NCBI GenBank assembly: GCA_016188115.1
Contig: JACPIK010000002.1
Location: 831,462 to 895,461 of the forward strand
Reading direction: 5' to 3'
DNA from: Candidatus Woesearchaeota archaeon
GTDB taxonomy: Archaea > Nanobdellota > Nanobdellia > Woesearchaeales > GW2011-AR9
Length of the DNA: 64,000 nt
Positions 32,533 through 40,217 of the stretch are shown here, one piece after another. Both the position numbers and the translations under genes were made by a program. The notes under the pieces are model-generated. The model was not told the DNA's origin. It did not search any database and worked only from the letters and a program-made list of their open reading frames with translations. The stretch's first letter is position 1. Each line of letters begins with the position of its first letter.

Positions 32533-34023
32533 CTACCTTCTCTCTCCCGCAGCAACGATTTCATCCATCTTAATTCGATGTCCTGCATCAATAAAACACC
32601 CTTCACGCAGTATGGCTCGAGAGTCAATCGAAGTACCAGGACCAACATAAACTGTATCTTCAATAACCGTCTCGCTATTAATCACACATCCCGCACTAAT
32701 AATCACATTATTACCAATCTTAACATTAGCATTAATCACGGCGCCAGGACCAATAAACGTTCCTTCTCCCACCAACACACCAGGACTTAAGAACGCATGA
32801 GGATGAATAAGAGTCAATAACTTTAAACCTCTTTCTTTGAGTTTACGACTCACTTGAGCGCGACCTGCATTCTCACTAATAGCCACAACAGCCCCTTCAA
32901 TTCCTGCTAAATCAGGGATTTCTTCCGTGCTTCCCAACATAGGATGGTCAGCTGGTCTCTCAACAGCTGGATTTTTATCAAGAAACCCCGCAATAGCATG
33001 ATCTCCTAATAATGATAAAGTATTAAACACAACACCCGCATGACCTGCGCGATTAGCCCCTGCAATAACAATTTTGTTTATTTTATTCCACCATTGAGGA
33101 TGAGATTTATACCACTCAATAGTATTTTCAATACCAGCTTCAAACGGAATTTTTGGTCTCCAACCAAGAGAGTGAAGTTTAGAACAATCAAGAGAATAAC
33201 GCACATCCTGACCCTTACGATCAGCAACCCGTTCAATCCAACCATCATCTTTACCTAATGCGCGTAAAATCGTCTGCGTAACTTCAAGATTAGTTCTCTC
33301 ATTATTGCCACCAATGTTGTAAATTTCACCAATTTGTCCATAATGCAAGACAAAATCAACCGCATCACAGTTATCGCGTACATGAATCCAGTCACGAATA
33401 GGATGAGGATTATGCAACGGCACTTTTTTACCCTGCAGCAAACGAGTTACAAAACAAGGAATAAGTTTTTCTGGATGTTGAAATGGACCATAATTATTAG
33501 AACTACGCGTAATGAGTAATGGAATTTTGTGAGTGCGAAGATAACTTAATGCGAGCATCTCTGCTGCTGCTTTCGACGCAGAATAAGGGCTACTAGGCAA
33601 CATCCGATCCGTTTCCTTAAAACTGCCTTCAAGAATATCACCATACACTTCATCAGTTGAAATGTGCAAGAACTTTTTGATATTGTGCCGTTTCACTGCT
33701 TCAAGCAGCACATACATCCCAAAAATATCGGTACGTACAAATGAATCTGAACTAATAATAGAACGATCAACATGAGTCTCCGCAGCAAAATTAACCACCC
33801 AATCTACTTGTTGACATAGCCTATTAACTAAATGGGTATCGCAAATATCACCATGCACAAAAGTATAACGAGGGTCTTGTTCGACCTCACGCAGATTATC
33901 TTTGTTGCCAGCATACGTGAGCTTATCTAGATTGATGACATGATAATCAGGGTACTTTTCCAAAAGCAGTTTAATGAAACAGTTGCCAATAAAACCGCTA
34001 CCCCCAGTGACCAGTATTTTCAT
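32533..34023 (-). CDS. dTDP-glucose 4,6-dehydratase fused to NeuD/PglD-like acetyltransferase domain
   Basis: The 496 residues combine two enzymes. Residues 1-312 are RmlB-like: 'GGSGFIGNCF', catalytic 'STDEVYG' (T123, D124, E125), Y147 and K151, 'SSNNYGPFQHPEKLIP' and 'HPIRDWIHVRDNC'. Residues 316-496 are a NeuD/PglD-like domain with a Rossmann half ('KIVIAGANRAGHAGVV') and a left-handed beta helix of hexapeptide repeats. The catalytic His of PglD-type acetyltransferases ('VDHD' in the neighbour at 34751) is absent: this domain reads 'VINSETVIED'. The acetyltransferase half may be inactive, regulatory or altered. No separate RmlA, RmlC or RmlD is nearby. Confidence 0.85.
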   Translation of the reverse strand: MKILVTGGSGFIGNCFIKLLLEKYPDYHVINLDKLTYAGNKDNLREVEQDPRYTFVHGDICDTHLVNRLCQQVDWVVNFAAETHVDRSIISSDSFVRTDIFGMYVLLEAVKRHNIKKFLHISTDEVYGDILEGSFKETDRMLPSSPYSASKAAAEMLALSYLRTHKIPLLITRSSNNYGPFQHPEKLIPCFVTRLLQGKKVPLHNPHPIRDWIHVRDNCDAVDFVLHYGQIGEIYNIGGNNERTNLEVTQTILRALGKDDGWIERVADRKGQDVRYSLDCSKLHSLGWRPKIPFEAGIENTIEWYKSHPQWWNKINKIVIAGANRAGHAGVVFNTLSLLGDHAIAGFLDKNPAVERPADHPMLGSTEEIPDLAGIEGAVVAISENAGRAQVSRKLKERGLKLLTLIHPHAFLSPGVLVGEGTFIGPGAVINANVKIGNNVIISAGCVINSETVIEDTVYVGPGTSIDSRAILREGCFIDAGHRIKMDEIVAAGERR

Positions 34024-34044
34024 AGAAAATCAGGGCAAAACTGG

Positions 34045-34054
34045 CTTTTTAAAG
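34045..34054 (-). promoter_or_regulatory. TATA box for 32533 fusion gene
   Basis: CTTTAAAAAG on the minus strand is 27 bp before ATG 34023. Confidence 0.7.
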
Positions 34055-34100
34055 ATTGTGGAATGGTGAGCTTAATTATCCCCTAGTTTAGATTCATAGT

Positions 34101-34117
34101 TTAGGTTTATAACCTAA
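34101..34117. promoter_or_regulatory. 17-bp palindrome, possible operator
   Basis: TTAGGTT-TAT-AACCTAA is a perfect 7-bp inverted repeat with a 3-base centre. It lies midway between the divergent promoters of 34023 (minus) and 34179 (plus). The size and symmetry suit a dimeric repressor site. No regulator is encoded next to it. Confidence 0.4.
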
Positions 34118-34146
34118 TAACATCTCAAATATAATTAGCATCATAA

Positions 34147-34157
34147 TTTATTTAAAC
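34147..34157 (+). promoter_or_regulatory. TATA box for 34179 gene
   Basis: TTTATTTAAAC is about 27 bp before ATG 34179. Confidence 0.6.
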
Positions 34158-34178
34158 AACTAAATAAGATTTAAAAAA

Positions 34179-34745
34179 ATGATTGTAAGAGAAGTCCTGC
34201 GAGAGTTAGGCGTCCAACCGTTCGATAGAAAACGTGATTTTAAACAGATTATGGAACAAGGTTTTGCAAGATATGCAAGACCGACAGCAGCAGAGACACT
34301 AGAAGAATTTGCAAGTCATCCTGGGTTTAATTATGAAAATATTGATGGGGCTGTAGTTTATCAGGAAAATAGACTTCAAGCAGCATATCTCTTTGGAGAT
34401 TCAGAGAATAGTGTATTCTATATCACTGGTGAAAAATGGTCAAATTTTCAAGCAAAATTAAAAAAACACCTTGAGGGATCAGATATTTCTTATCCTCGTC
34501 CAATAGATTTCCAAGAAGCAATAACAGTTGGAGATAATGATCTTGCAATAAAACTTGTAACAGTAGCGGCACGAGATTATGCTTTTGGTATGGGCAGACA
34601 ATTATGGACAACATGTTGGTCGGGTGAAAGTCATCAACTGTTCCGTATCAACCACCAGCTTGGTTTTAGAGAGGTTTTTGCTTTTCCATCTTATTTTGAA
34701 AATGGAGATGATGCAGAGTTCATGGTTGCGCAACCTAAAGAATAA
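34179..34745 (+). CDS. Possible GNAT-fold acetyltransferase-like protein
   Basis: A 188-residue soluble protein. The C-terminal 60 residues, including 'LFRINHQLGFREVFAFPSY', resemble the last helix and strands of GNAT N-acetyltransferases (neighbour-residue-LGFR pattern). The preceding acetyl-CoA loop (R/Q-x-x-G-x-G/A) is not clear, although 'AFGMGRQLW' is in about the right place. If it is a GNAT, the acceptor is unknown. It is monocistronic with a leaderless start, convergent with the neuD-like gene at 34751. Confidence 0.5.
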   Translation: MIVREVLRELGVQPFDRKRDFKQIMEQGFARYARPTAAETLEEFASHPGFNYENIDGAVVYQENRLQAAYLFGDSENSVFYITGEKWSNFQAKLKKHLEGSDISYPRPIDFQEAITVGDNDLAIKLVTVAARDYAFGMGRQLWTTCWSGESHQLFRINHQLGFREVFAFPSYFENGDDAEFMVAQPKE

Positions 34746-34750
34746 TTTTC

Positions 34751-35386
34751 TCAAATTCCCTTTGCTGGCACACCCACAACTTTCGTTCTTGCAGCCACCT
34801 CGCGAATCACCACTGCACCTGCTCCAACGATAGAATACTCCCCAATAACAACATCAGGAATAACGCTTGCCCCCGTGCCTAAAAAAGCACCCTGCCGAAT
34901 TTTGACTCGTCCAGCAAGATGACAGCCCGGCCCTAAGAAAGTATGATCTTCAAGTACGTTGTCATGATCCACCGTTGACGCCGTATTGATAATCACATTA
35001 TTACCAATAGAGACATTATGTGTTAACACCACATTCGCCCCAATAAACACGCCATCTCCAAGACGACTCGATTGAGAAATAACAGCCGAAGGATGAATCA
35101 CAGACACAACCTGCAACCCATTTTCTACAAGAGCCGTATAACATTTCTCACGAAAGACATTATCACCGATACACAGATGAAACCCATCAATACGTTGTTC
35201 GTGTGCTACTTTAATTGCATCGGCAACGCTGCCAAACACGGGCAACCCTAACACTTTGGTTCCATGAAGTGAAGAATTATCATCTAAAAATCCCACAACT
35301 TCAAACATTTTGAACTGACGAACAATATCTAACACGACTCCTGCCTGTCCATCTGCGCGTGCGCCAATCAAAATAATTTGTTTCAT
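34751..35386 (-). CDS. neuD: NeuD/PglD-family sugar O/N-acyltransferase
   Basis: A 211-residue left-handed beta-helix acyltransferase. The N-terminal Rossmann-like part is 'IILIGARADGQAGVVLDIV'. Hexapeptide repeats follow, with the catalytic-type 'TVDHDNVLEDHTFLGPG' His and 'GTGASVIPDVVIGEYSIVGAGAVV'. It would acetylate an amino sugar or a nonulosonic acid. It is the third gene of a minus-strand neuB-neuA-neuD operon, 2 bp after neuA. The homologous domain fused to RmlB at 33076-32533 has lost the His. Confidence 0.85.
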   Translation of the reverse strand: MKQIILIGARADGQAGVVLDIVRQFKMFEVVGFLDDNSSLHGTKVLGLPVFGSVADAIKVAHEQRIDGFHLCIGDNVFREKCYTALVENGLQVVSVIHPSAVISQSSRLGDGVFIGANVVLTHNVSIGNNVIINTASTVDHDNVLEDHTFLGPGCHLAGRVKIRQGAFLGTGASVIPDVVIGEYSIVGAGAVVIREVAARTKVVGVPAKGI

Positions 35387-35388
35387 GA

Positions 35389-36126
35389 CTAAACCTTTTC
35401 TTTCTTCTGTTTCGATACCAAATACTCACCATACGCAAAATCATCGAATGTATCAATATCCAGAGCCCGTTCTTCCTCAATTAAAATGTAACTCATTTTC
35501 TTGCCATACAACGAATCTGTCGATAGATTAGTAACCTGAGTAATATCTACCACACCATTCAATCGGTAAAGCGGCGGCAAATCCTGACTGCGTAATTTCT
35601 CATCAGGCTTACCCAGATCAATAAATGGCACAGCAAAATCTCCTTCCAGCTTTTTCATCCAATACGGATGATGTTGCGCCTTGGTTAGAGAACGAACTGA
35701 ATCAGCACCACTCTTCACAACCTGCATAATAGCATTGTCAATATCTTCAACTTTTCGCAGGGGAGAAGTAGGACGAAGAATCATAACATAATACGGATGA
35801 AAACCTTGCTTATTCAACTCTTCCACCGCATGAGTAATCCAGTCTTTATCAGTGGCAAAATCATCAGCATATTGCATAGGACGCACAAACGGCACATCAA
35901 TACCTTCCTTACGAGCCAACGCAATCACTTCTTGATCATCCGTAGAAACAATCACACGAGACAACAACGTAGACTGCTTCGCCACATGAAATGTATGCGC
36001 GATTAATGGCTTGCCATTGAAAATGTGCACATTCTTATGCGGCACACGCTTGCTTCCAGCTCGCGCAGGAATAATGGCAACAATTGGTTTGTCTTTGAGG
36101 AAATGGAGAATTTGTTGTTGATCCAT
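35389..36126 (-). CDS. neuA: CMP-nonulosonic acid synthetase (cytidylyltransferase)
   Basis: A 245-residue enzyme that activates a sialic-type acid with CTP. It opens with 'IPARAGSKRVPHKNVHIFNG', the signature of NeuA/PseF/LegF proteins, followed by 'VIVSTDDQEVIALA' and 'ILRPTSPLRKVEDID'. The catalytic Asp lies in 'EERALDIDTFDDF'. Which nonulosonic acid (sialic, legionaminic or pseudaminic) cannot be told. It lies 9 bp after neuB. Confidence 0.9.
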   Translation of the reverse strand: MDQQQILHFLKDKPIVAIIPARAGSKRVPHKNVHIFNGKPLIAHTFHVAKQSTLLSRVIVSTDDQEVIALARKEGIDVPFVRPMQYADDFATDKDWITHAVEELNKQGFHPYYVMILRPTSPLRKVEDIDNAIMQVVKSGADSVRSLTKAQHHPYWMKKLEGDFAVPFIDLGKPDEKLRSQDLPPLYRLNGVVDITQVTNLSTDSLYGKKMSYILIEEERALDIDTFDDFAYGEYLVSKQKKEKV

Positions 36127-36135
36127 ATATACCCC

Positions 36136-37227
36136 CTAAATCTGATCCCAACTTAACGGAGTATCACCAGCGATATCTTTCTGTGCCACTCGTCCGACAA
36201 TTAAGTCGAAGAACTTTGGCGCAATGCCATCACCAGGACGTTTAATCGCAACCATCTCTTTGGTAATCACGGTGCCTTTCTTGATAGGAACCAATGACAC
36301 CACACTACGTCGTAATGACTGTGCAACTGCTTTCTCTGCAGGAACAGGATGTTTCTGAGTTGAACCTAAAGCAGTACTAATCATACGAATACCCGCAATC
36401 AGTTCTTTAAGTTCATGAGGTTCGACGGACGCAAGATGATCAGGACCTTTCGCGCTGCGATCAAGAGTAAAATGTTTCTCAATAACACAGGCACCTAATG
36501 CAACAGCTGCAAGAGAAACAGGAATACCAGGAGTATGATCAGAATATCCTACAATAGTATTGAACTGCATTTTAATCGTGTTCATTGCCAACAAATTAAC
36601 ATCAGAAATTGCTGGAGGGTAATTGGAAGTGCAATGCAATAAGATAATTCTATGATTACCTGTGCTATAAATTGTCTGCAACGCTTCATCAATTTCCCCG
36701 ATACGCGCCATGCCGGTTGAAAGAACAATAGGTTTTTGCTTTGATGCAATATGTCGCACAAGATAGGGATTATTCAAGTTCCCCGAATCAATTTTAAACG
36801 CTTCCACACCAAGTTCATCAAGCATATCCACACTTTCTTCATCAAAAGGAGTGCTGAGAAACATGATTCCTTTTTGTTTACAATACGCCATCAACTCAAT
36901 ATGCATCTGCTCGTTAAGTTCAAGACGACGAATCATATCAGCATACGAACCGCCGCCATCACCTACTTTTTGATAGGCGCATTTGTCAAGATTTTGAACG
37001 AGAAGTTTGTCTGTTTTAAATGTTTGAAATTTAACAATATCTGCTTTTGCTTCCACAGCCACATCGATGAGTTTTTTTGCTTTTTCAAGCGAACCATCAT
37101 GATTAACACCGGCTTCCGCAATAAAAACCACAGGGTAACCTGGACCAACAGTAAGCTTGCCTATTTGAATTGGACAGTCACCTACAGGAAACATTGATTT
37201 GTGAATGGAACAGCTGTTTGAATTCAT
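36136..37227 (-). CDS. neuB: Nonulosonic acid synthase (NeuB)
   Basis: A 363-residue enzyme that condenses phosphoenolpyruvate with an N-acetyl hexosamine to form a nine-carbon sialic-type acid. The TIM barrel includes 'FIAEAGVNHDGSLEKAKKLI', 'IVKFQTFKTD', 'FKIDSGNLNN', 'LSTGMA' and 'VGYSDHTPG'. A C-terminal SAF (antifreeze-like) domain runs from about residue 295 ('SVVSLVPIKKGTVITKEM'). The ribosome binding site GAGGT is 8-9 bases before ATG 37227, so the message has a leader. No NeuC-type epimerase occurs in this window, so the precursor comes from elsewhere. Confidence 0.93.
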   Translation of the reverse strand: MNSNSCSIHKSMFPVGDCPIQIGKLTVGPGYPVVFIAEAGVNHDGSLEKAKKLIDVAVEAKADIVKFQTFKTDKLLVQNLDKCAYQKVGDGGGSYADMIRRLELNEQMHIELMAYCKQKGIMFLSTPFDEESVDMLDELGVEAFKIDSGNLNNPYLVRHIASKQKPIVLSTGMARIGEIDEALQTIYSTGNHRIILLHCTSNYPPAISDVNLLAMNTIKMQFNTIVGYSDHTPGIPVSLAAVALGACVIEKHFTLDRSAKGPDHLASVEPHELKELIAGIRMISTALGSTQKHPVPAEKAVAQSLRRSVVSLVPIKKGTVITKEMVAIKRPGDGIAPKFFDLIVGRVAQKDIAGDTPLSWDQI

Positions 37228-37369
37228 GGGAAATACCTCAATTTATTATGCAGATAAAAGTCAGAAATGAGGTTATAAAGGTTATGTACTAAAAAACTGG
37301 TTTATAAGAGGAGAACCCATTTTTTGTTAGGGATAAGAGAGATAGGTTACTGTTTATTGTTTCCAAACC

Positions 37370-37377
37370 TTTAAAAG
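37370..37377 (+). promoter_or_regulatory. TATA box for 37401 glycosyltransferase gene
   Basis: TTTAAAAG is 28 bp before ATG 37401. The 173-bp gap to neuB also holds the neuB leader. Confidence 0.65.
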
Positions 37378-37400
37378 AGATTAAAGCCCAAATCAAACCT

Positions 37401-38441
37401 ATGAACATCTTGATCCTGTGCAACTCATTTCTTCCTGGCTTTAAAGAAGCAACAAAGATTACCATTACCGAATTCGCCGAGATTCTCACACAACAAGGCC
37501 ATAGAGTTGAAATAATTCCCAACAATTCCCTTGTACAAACCTACAAGAAAGCAAAACAGCTCAAGAAAGACAATTTCACCCCTGACATCATCCACTGTTT
37601 TAGTTCCGCACCATTATTAGTACTCAAAACACTTTTAGTAGAACGCCTATTTCCAAAAACAAAAACAATCCATACCCTCAAATCCTATTCAAAAAAACTC
37701 TTAGGCAGCCTGCATTTTGCTCGTTTACTCAATAAAGCAGACCTCATCACCGTAAGTACTCATGCTACCAAACAAGCTCTAACCCACCATGGTGCGAAGG
37801 AAAGTAAAATCCAAGTTATTCGCTCACCGATTAATCTCGATCGCTTTGTACCTATGAATAAAGATGTACTTAAGAAAAAATATCGACATGCCAATAAAAT
37901 AGTATTATTTTACTATGGTAGCCTGCATAAAAACAAAGGCTCATACCAACTCATTGAAGCCTGCGCGCCAATTCTTAAAGAAGATCGTAACACAGTCCTC
38001 ATTACCTGCCCACGTCATGCAGTGCCTCAAGAATTATTAGATCACGCAAAGTCATTAGAAATCCAAGATCAAATTCAATGGAAAACTCATGATGTTGATA
38101 TCGTTGAATATCTTAACATGGCAGACGTTCTTATCTTACCCTATATCAGCATGGAAGGAACAGAAGGAAATCCTTCCTGTCTTCTCGAAGCAGCTGCTTG
38201 TAAAGTGCCTATCGTTACCTCTGATTTCGCAGAATTACGTGAAATCATGAAACCAGATGTTGATGTGCTTATAGCTCCACCAGGTAACATCGAGAAACTT
38301 AGCGAGCAGATACAACGTATTCTAGGCGATCATAAACTCGCTAAAAAACTTACAGAAAACGCTTACAAAAAGAAAGAAGAGTATAAGAACACAGTTATTG
38401 CAGATGAGTTTGTAGAATTGTATAAAAAAATAAAACAATAA
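37401..38441 (+). CDS. GT4-family glycosyltransferase
   Basis: A 346-residue GT-B enzyme. The donor half shows 'VLFYYGSLHKNKGSYQLIEA' and 'MEGTEGNPSCLLEAAACKVP' with the E-x7-E pair. 'VSTHATKQALTHHGAKESKI' and 'VIRSPINLDRFVP' are the usual inter-domain signatures. The N-terminus lacks the Gly-Gly of many GT4 enzymes (LPGFKEATKIT). It stands alone behind a leaderless promoter, divergent from the neuB operon, so a role in adding the neuB-derived sugar is possible but not shown. Confidence 0.88.
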   Translation: MNILILCNSFLPGFKEATKITITEFAEILTQQGHRVEIIPNNSLVQTYKKAKQLKKDNFTPDIIHCFSSAPLLVLKTLLVERLFPKTKTIHTLKSYSKKLLGSLHFARLLNKADLITVSTHATKQALTHHGAKESKIQVIRSPINLDRFVPMNKDVLKKKYRHANKIVLFYYGSLHKNKGSYQLIEACAPILKEDRNTVLITCPRHAVPQELLDHAKSLEIQDQIQWKTHDVDIVEYLNMADVLILPYISMEGTEGNPSCLLEAAACKVPIVTSDFAELREIMKPDVDVLIAPPGNIEKLSEQIQRILGDHKLAKKLTENAYKKKEEYKNTVIADEFVELYKKIKQ

Positions 38442-38446
38442 TTTGC

Positions 38447-39673
38447 TTACTTCCCTGCATACAACGGTGCTAATTCTGTAGGATAGTTAACAAGCTCAGC
38501 ATCTGCAAACCTAGTAATACCCACATATTCAGCAACACGTTGAACACGAGAAGCAAGAGTTTTAATAACGCCAGGTGACCATTGCCGATGACCAGTAATG
38601 GCATCAGCAATAACAAGATCAAGATGTGGTGCTATGGCAGCAGCAGGTGCGCGAGCCCTCCACAACCCTTCCGCAGCATAAAATGAATACACTGGAATTT
38701 CTTGTTTTAATCCTGCCTGTACAGCAGTAAACCGAGCTTGATCAAAAAATTCCGCTGCGTAATCATGCTTTCCATTTCGACTTAACGCAATAGCATATTG
38801 ACATCGAGCTGTTGCAAGGAAAAAGTTCGGCTTGTCACCCTGTTTTTCACGCCCAATCAATTCACTTCGCGCATCATCAAGAGAAGATTTTCCCAATTCT
38901 TGACGAGAAGAAGATAAGCCCGCTGCGCTCTCAACATATTCTATTAAAGAAGGACGTCCAACGAAACTAAGTGGTTTCAAGACTTTCGCTTTAAATGTAC
39001 CAAATGATTTGTCTAATTCTTGCGGAAGAGTAAAATCCCTAAATTCAAGAGCATCACCAATGATGGTTGAACGCACACCATACATACGTAAAAGTTGATT
39101 AACAAGATCTTGTTGTACAAATATTTCCTCACCTGTTGCCGCAGCTAGTTTATAAAGATCCAACGCAGCATTAGCAGCGCCGAACGCCACCACATCACGC
39201 CAAGACTGTCCTTCTGTGCCAAAAAATCCATAGCGCGCGCCAAGAGCTATTTCTTCAGCTAACTGTCCAGCACCAAAGTATGTTTCAGCAAGATCACCTC
39301 TTTGACTTGCATAGCCAGCAGCAAGAGATAATGCACCTAAAGCACCTTCACCTGATTTTGCGTGACGTAATTGATTGCTTAGTTTTGCCGCAGCAACGAG
39401 TACTAAATCAGAAGGAAGACCTTGCGCGATAGCAACATTACATGCTAGCTGGTGACGTTCCAAAGGTGAGAGAATAGGAGTACCTTGTTCTTTTTCTAAA
39501 GGCGTTTGACGTCCTGCCCACAAATCTTCTAAATGAGATAACCCATTATTGAGATTTTGAACGAAGAGTTGCCCTAAAGTATGAGTCCCCTCATCCTGAC
39601 CAGGAATAGGTTGTGCAGCAACCCAGCGTCGTTGTAATTCTAACAAAACAGGAGAAGAATAATTTAATTGCAT
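38447..39673 (-). CDS. Ala-rich helical-repeat protein, unrecognised
   Basis: A 408-residue soluble protein that is almost entirely alpha-helical and rich in Ala, Leu and Gln. Segments such as 'ATARCQYAIALSRNGKHDYA' and 'AAGYASQRGDLAETYFGAGQ' resemble TPR-like helical pairs, though no strict consensus is met. No catalytic motif or membrane segment is visible. The start has a GGTGA ribosome binding site 9 bases before ATG 39673. It could be a scaffold in glycan assembly, but this is only suggested by location. Confidence 0.55.
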   Translation of the reverse strand: MQLNYSSPVLLELQRRWVAAQPIPGQDEGTHTLGQLFVQNLNNGLSHLEDLWAGRQTPLEKEQGTPILSPLERHQLACNVAIAQGLPSDLVLVAAAKLSNQLRHAKSGEGALGALSLAAGYASQRGDLAETYFGAGQLAEEIALGARYGFFGTEGQSWRDVVAFGAANAALDLYKLAAATGEEIFVQQDLVNQLLRMYGVRSTIIGDALEFRDFTLPQELDKSFGTFKAKVLKPLSFVGRPSLIEYVESAAGLSSSRQELGKSSLDDARSELIGREKQGDKPNFFLATARCQYAIALSRNGKHDYAAEFFDQARFTAVQAGLKQEIPVYSFYAAEGLWRARAPAAAIAPHLDLVIADAITGHRQWSPGVIKTLASRVQRVAEYVGITRFADAELVNYPTELAPLYAGK

Positions 39674-39747
39674 AATAATTCACCAAGAAGCTACTTAAAA
39701 GTAGTCCTATTTAAAGTTTATCAAAGAAGAACAACCCACCCAACAAC

Positions 39748-40194
39748 TTACTCCACAGCTACTTTAATCACAACTTTCCTAACCTTCCCACTGCCACCCA
39801 TGGGTGCATGTGCATCGTGTGGAAAAAAGACGGCAAACGAGCCAGAAGGTACTTCCACCCAGTTCACAACTTTATCTGTAAAAAAAGTATAATCATCTTT
39901 CTCATTAAACGAACCTTCAGGTATACACATAGAAACATCCTTCCATCCTATCACATCCGTCCCTGACACAGTAAAATGGATATCAATGTATTTTCGATGT
40001 CCCTCATATTTCACCGCATCAGGACCTTTCTGCTCACCCTCTACCATGATAGCATACACATTATCACCATCAATTTCATGCCGACCAAGCGTAAGTGTCG
40101 CAACATGTCCAGCTTGTAAGAACATAAACGCTTGATTAAATCGGTCATGCACTTGAGTATAAAGCGCAGCATTTTTGAGAGAATCAATGATCAT
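39748..40194 (-). CDS. YhcH/YjgK/YiaL family protein (NanQ-like anomerase)
   Basis: A 148-residue cupin-fold protein of the YhcH family, in which E. coli NanQ speeds the anomerisation of N-acetylneuraminate. Family marks are 'TLGRHEIDGDNVYAIMVEG', 'YEGHRKYIDIHFTVSGTDVI' and 'FFPHDAHAP' with 'KVVIKV' at the end. The family-typical start is ATG 40194. A longer frame to 40248 would overlap the upstream gene. Its nearness to neuB-neuA is consistent with handling a sialic-type acid, though it stands on a different transcript after the kinase-like gene. Confidence 0.8.
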   Translation of the reverse strand: MIIDSLKNAALYTQVHDRFNQAFMFLQAGHVATLTLGRHEIDGDNVYAIMVEGEQKGPDAVKYEGHRKYIDIHFTVSGTDVIGWKDVSMCIPEGSFNEKDDYTFFTDKVVNWVEVPSGSFAVFFPHDAHAPMGGSGKVRKVVIKVAVE

Positions 40195-40217
40195 GGTAAT
40201 GTTTAAATGCCAGATAC

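Noticed and set aside
36751-37197. 148-codon open frame on the + strand opposite neuB
   Set aside because: It is antisense to a strongly conserved gene, is rich in Phe, His and Ile as expected of a shadow frame, and has no promoter or ribosome binding site.
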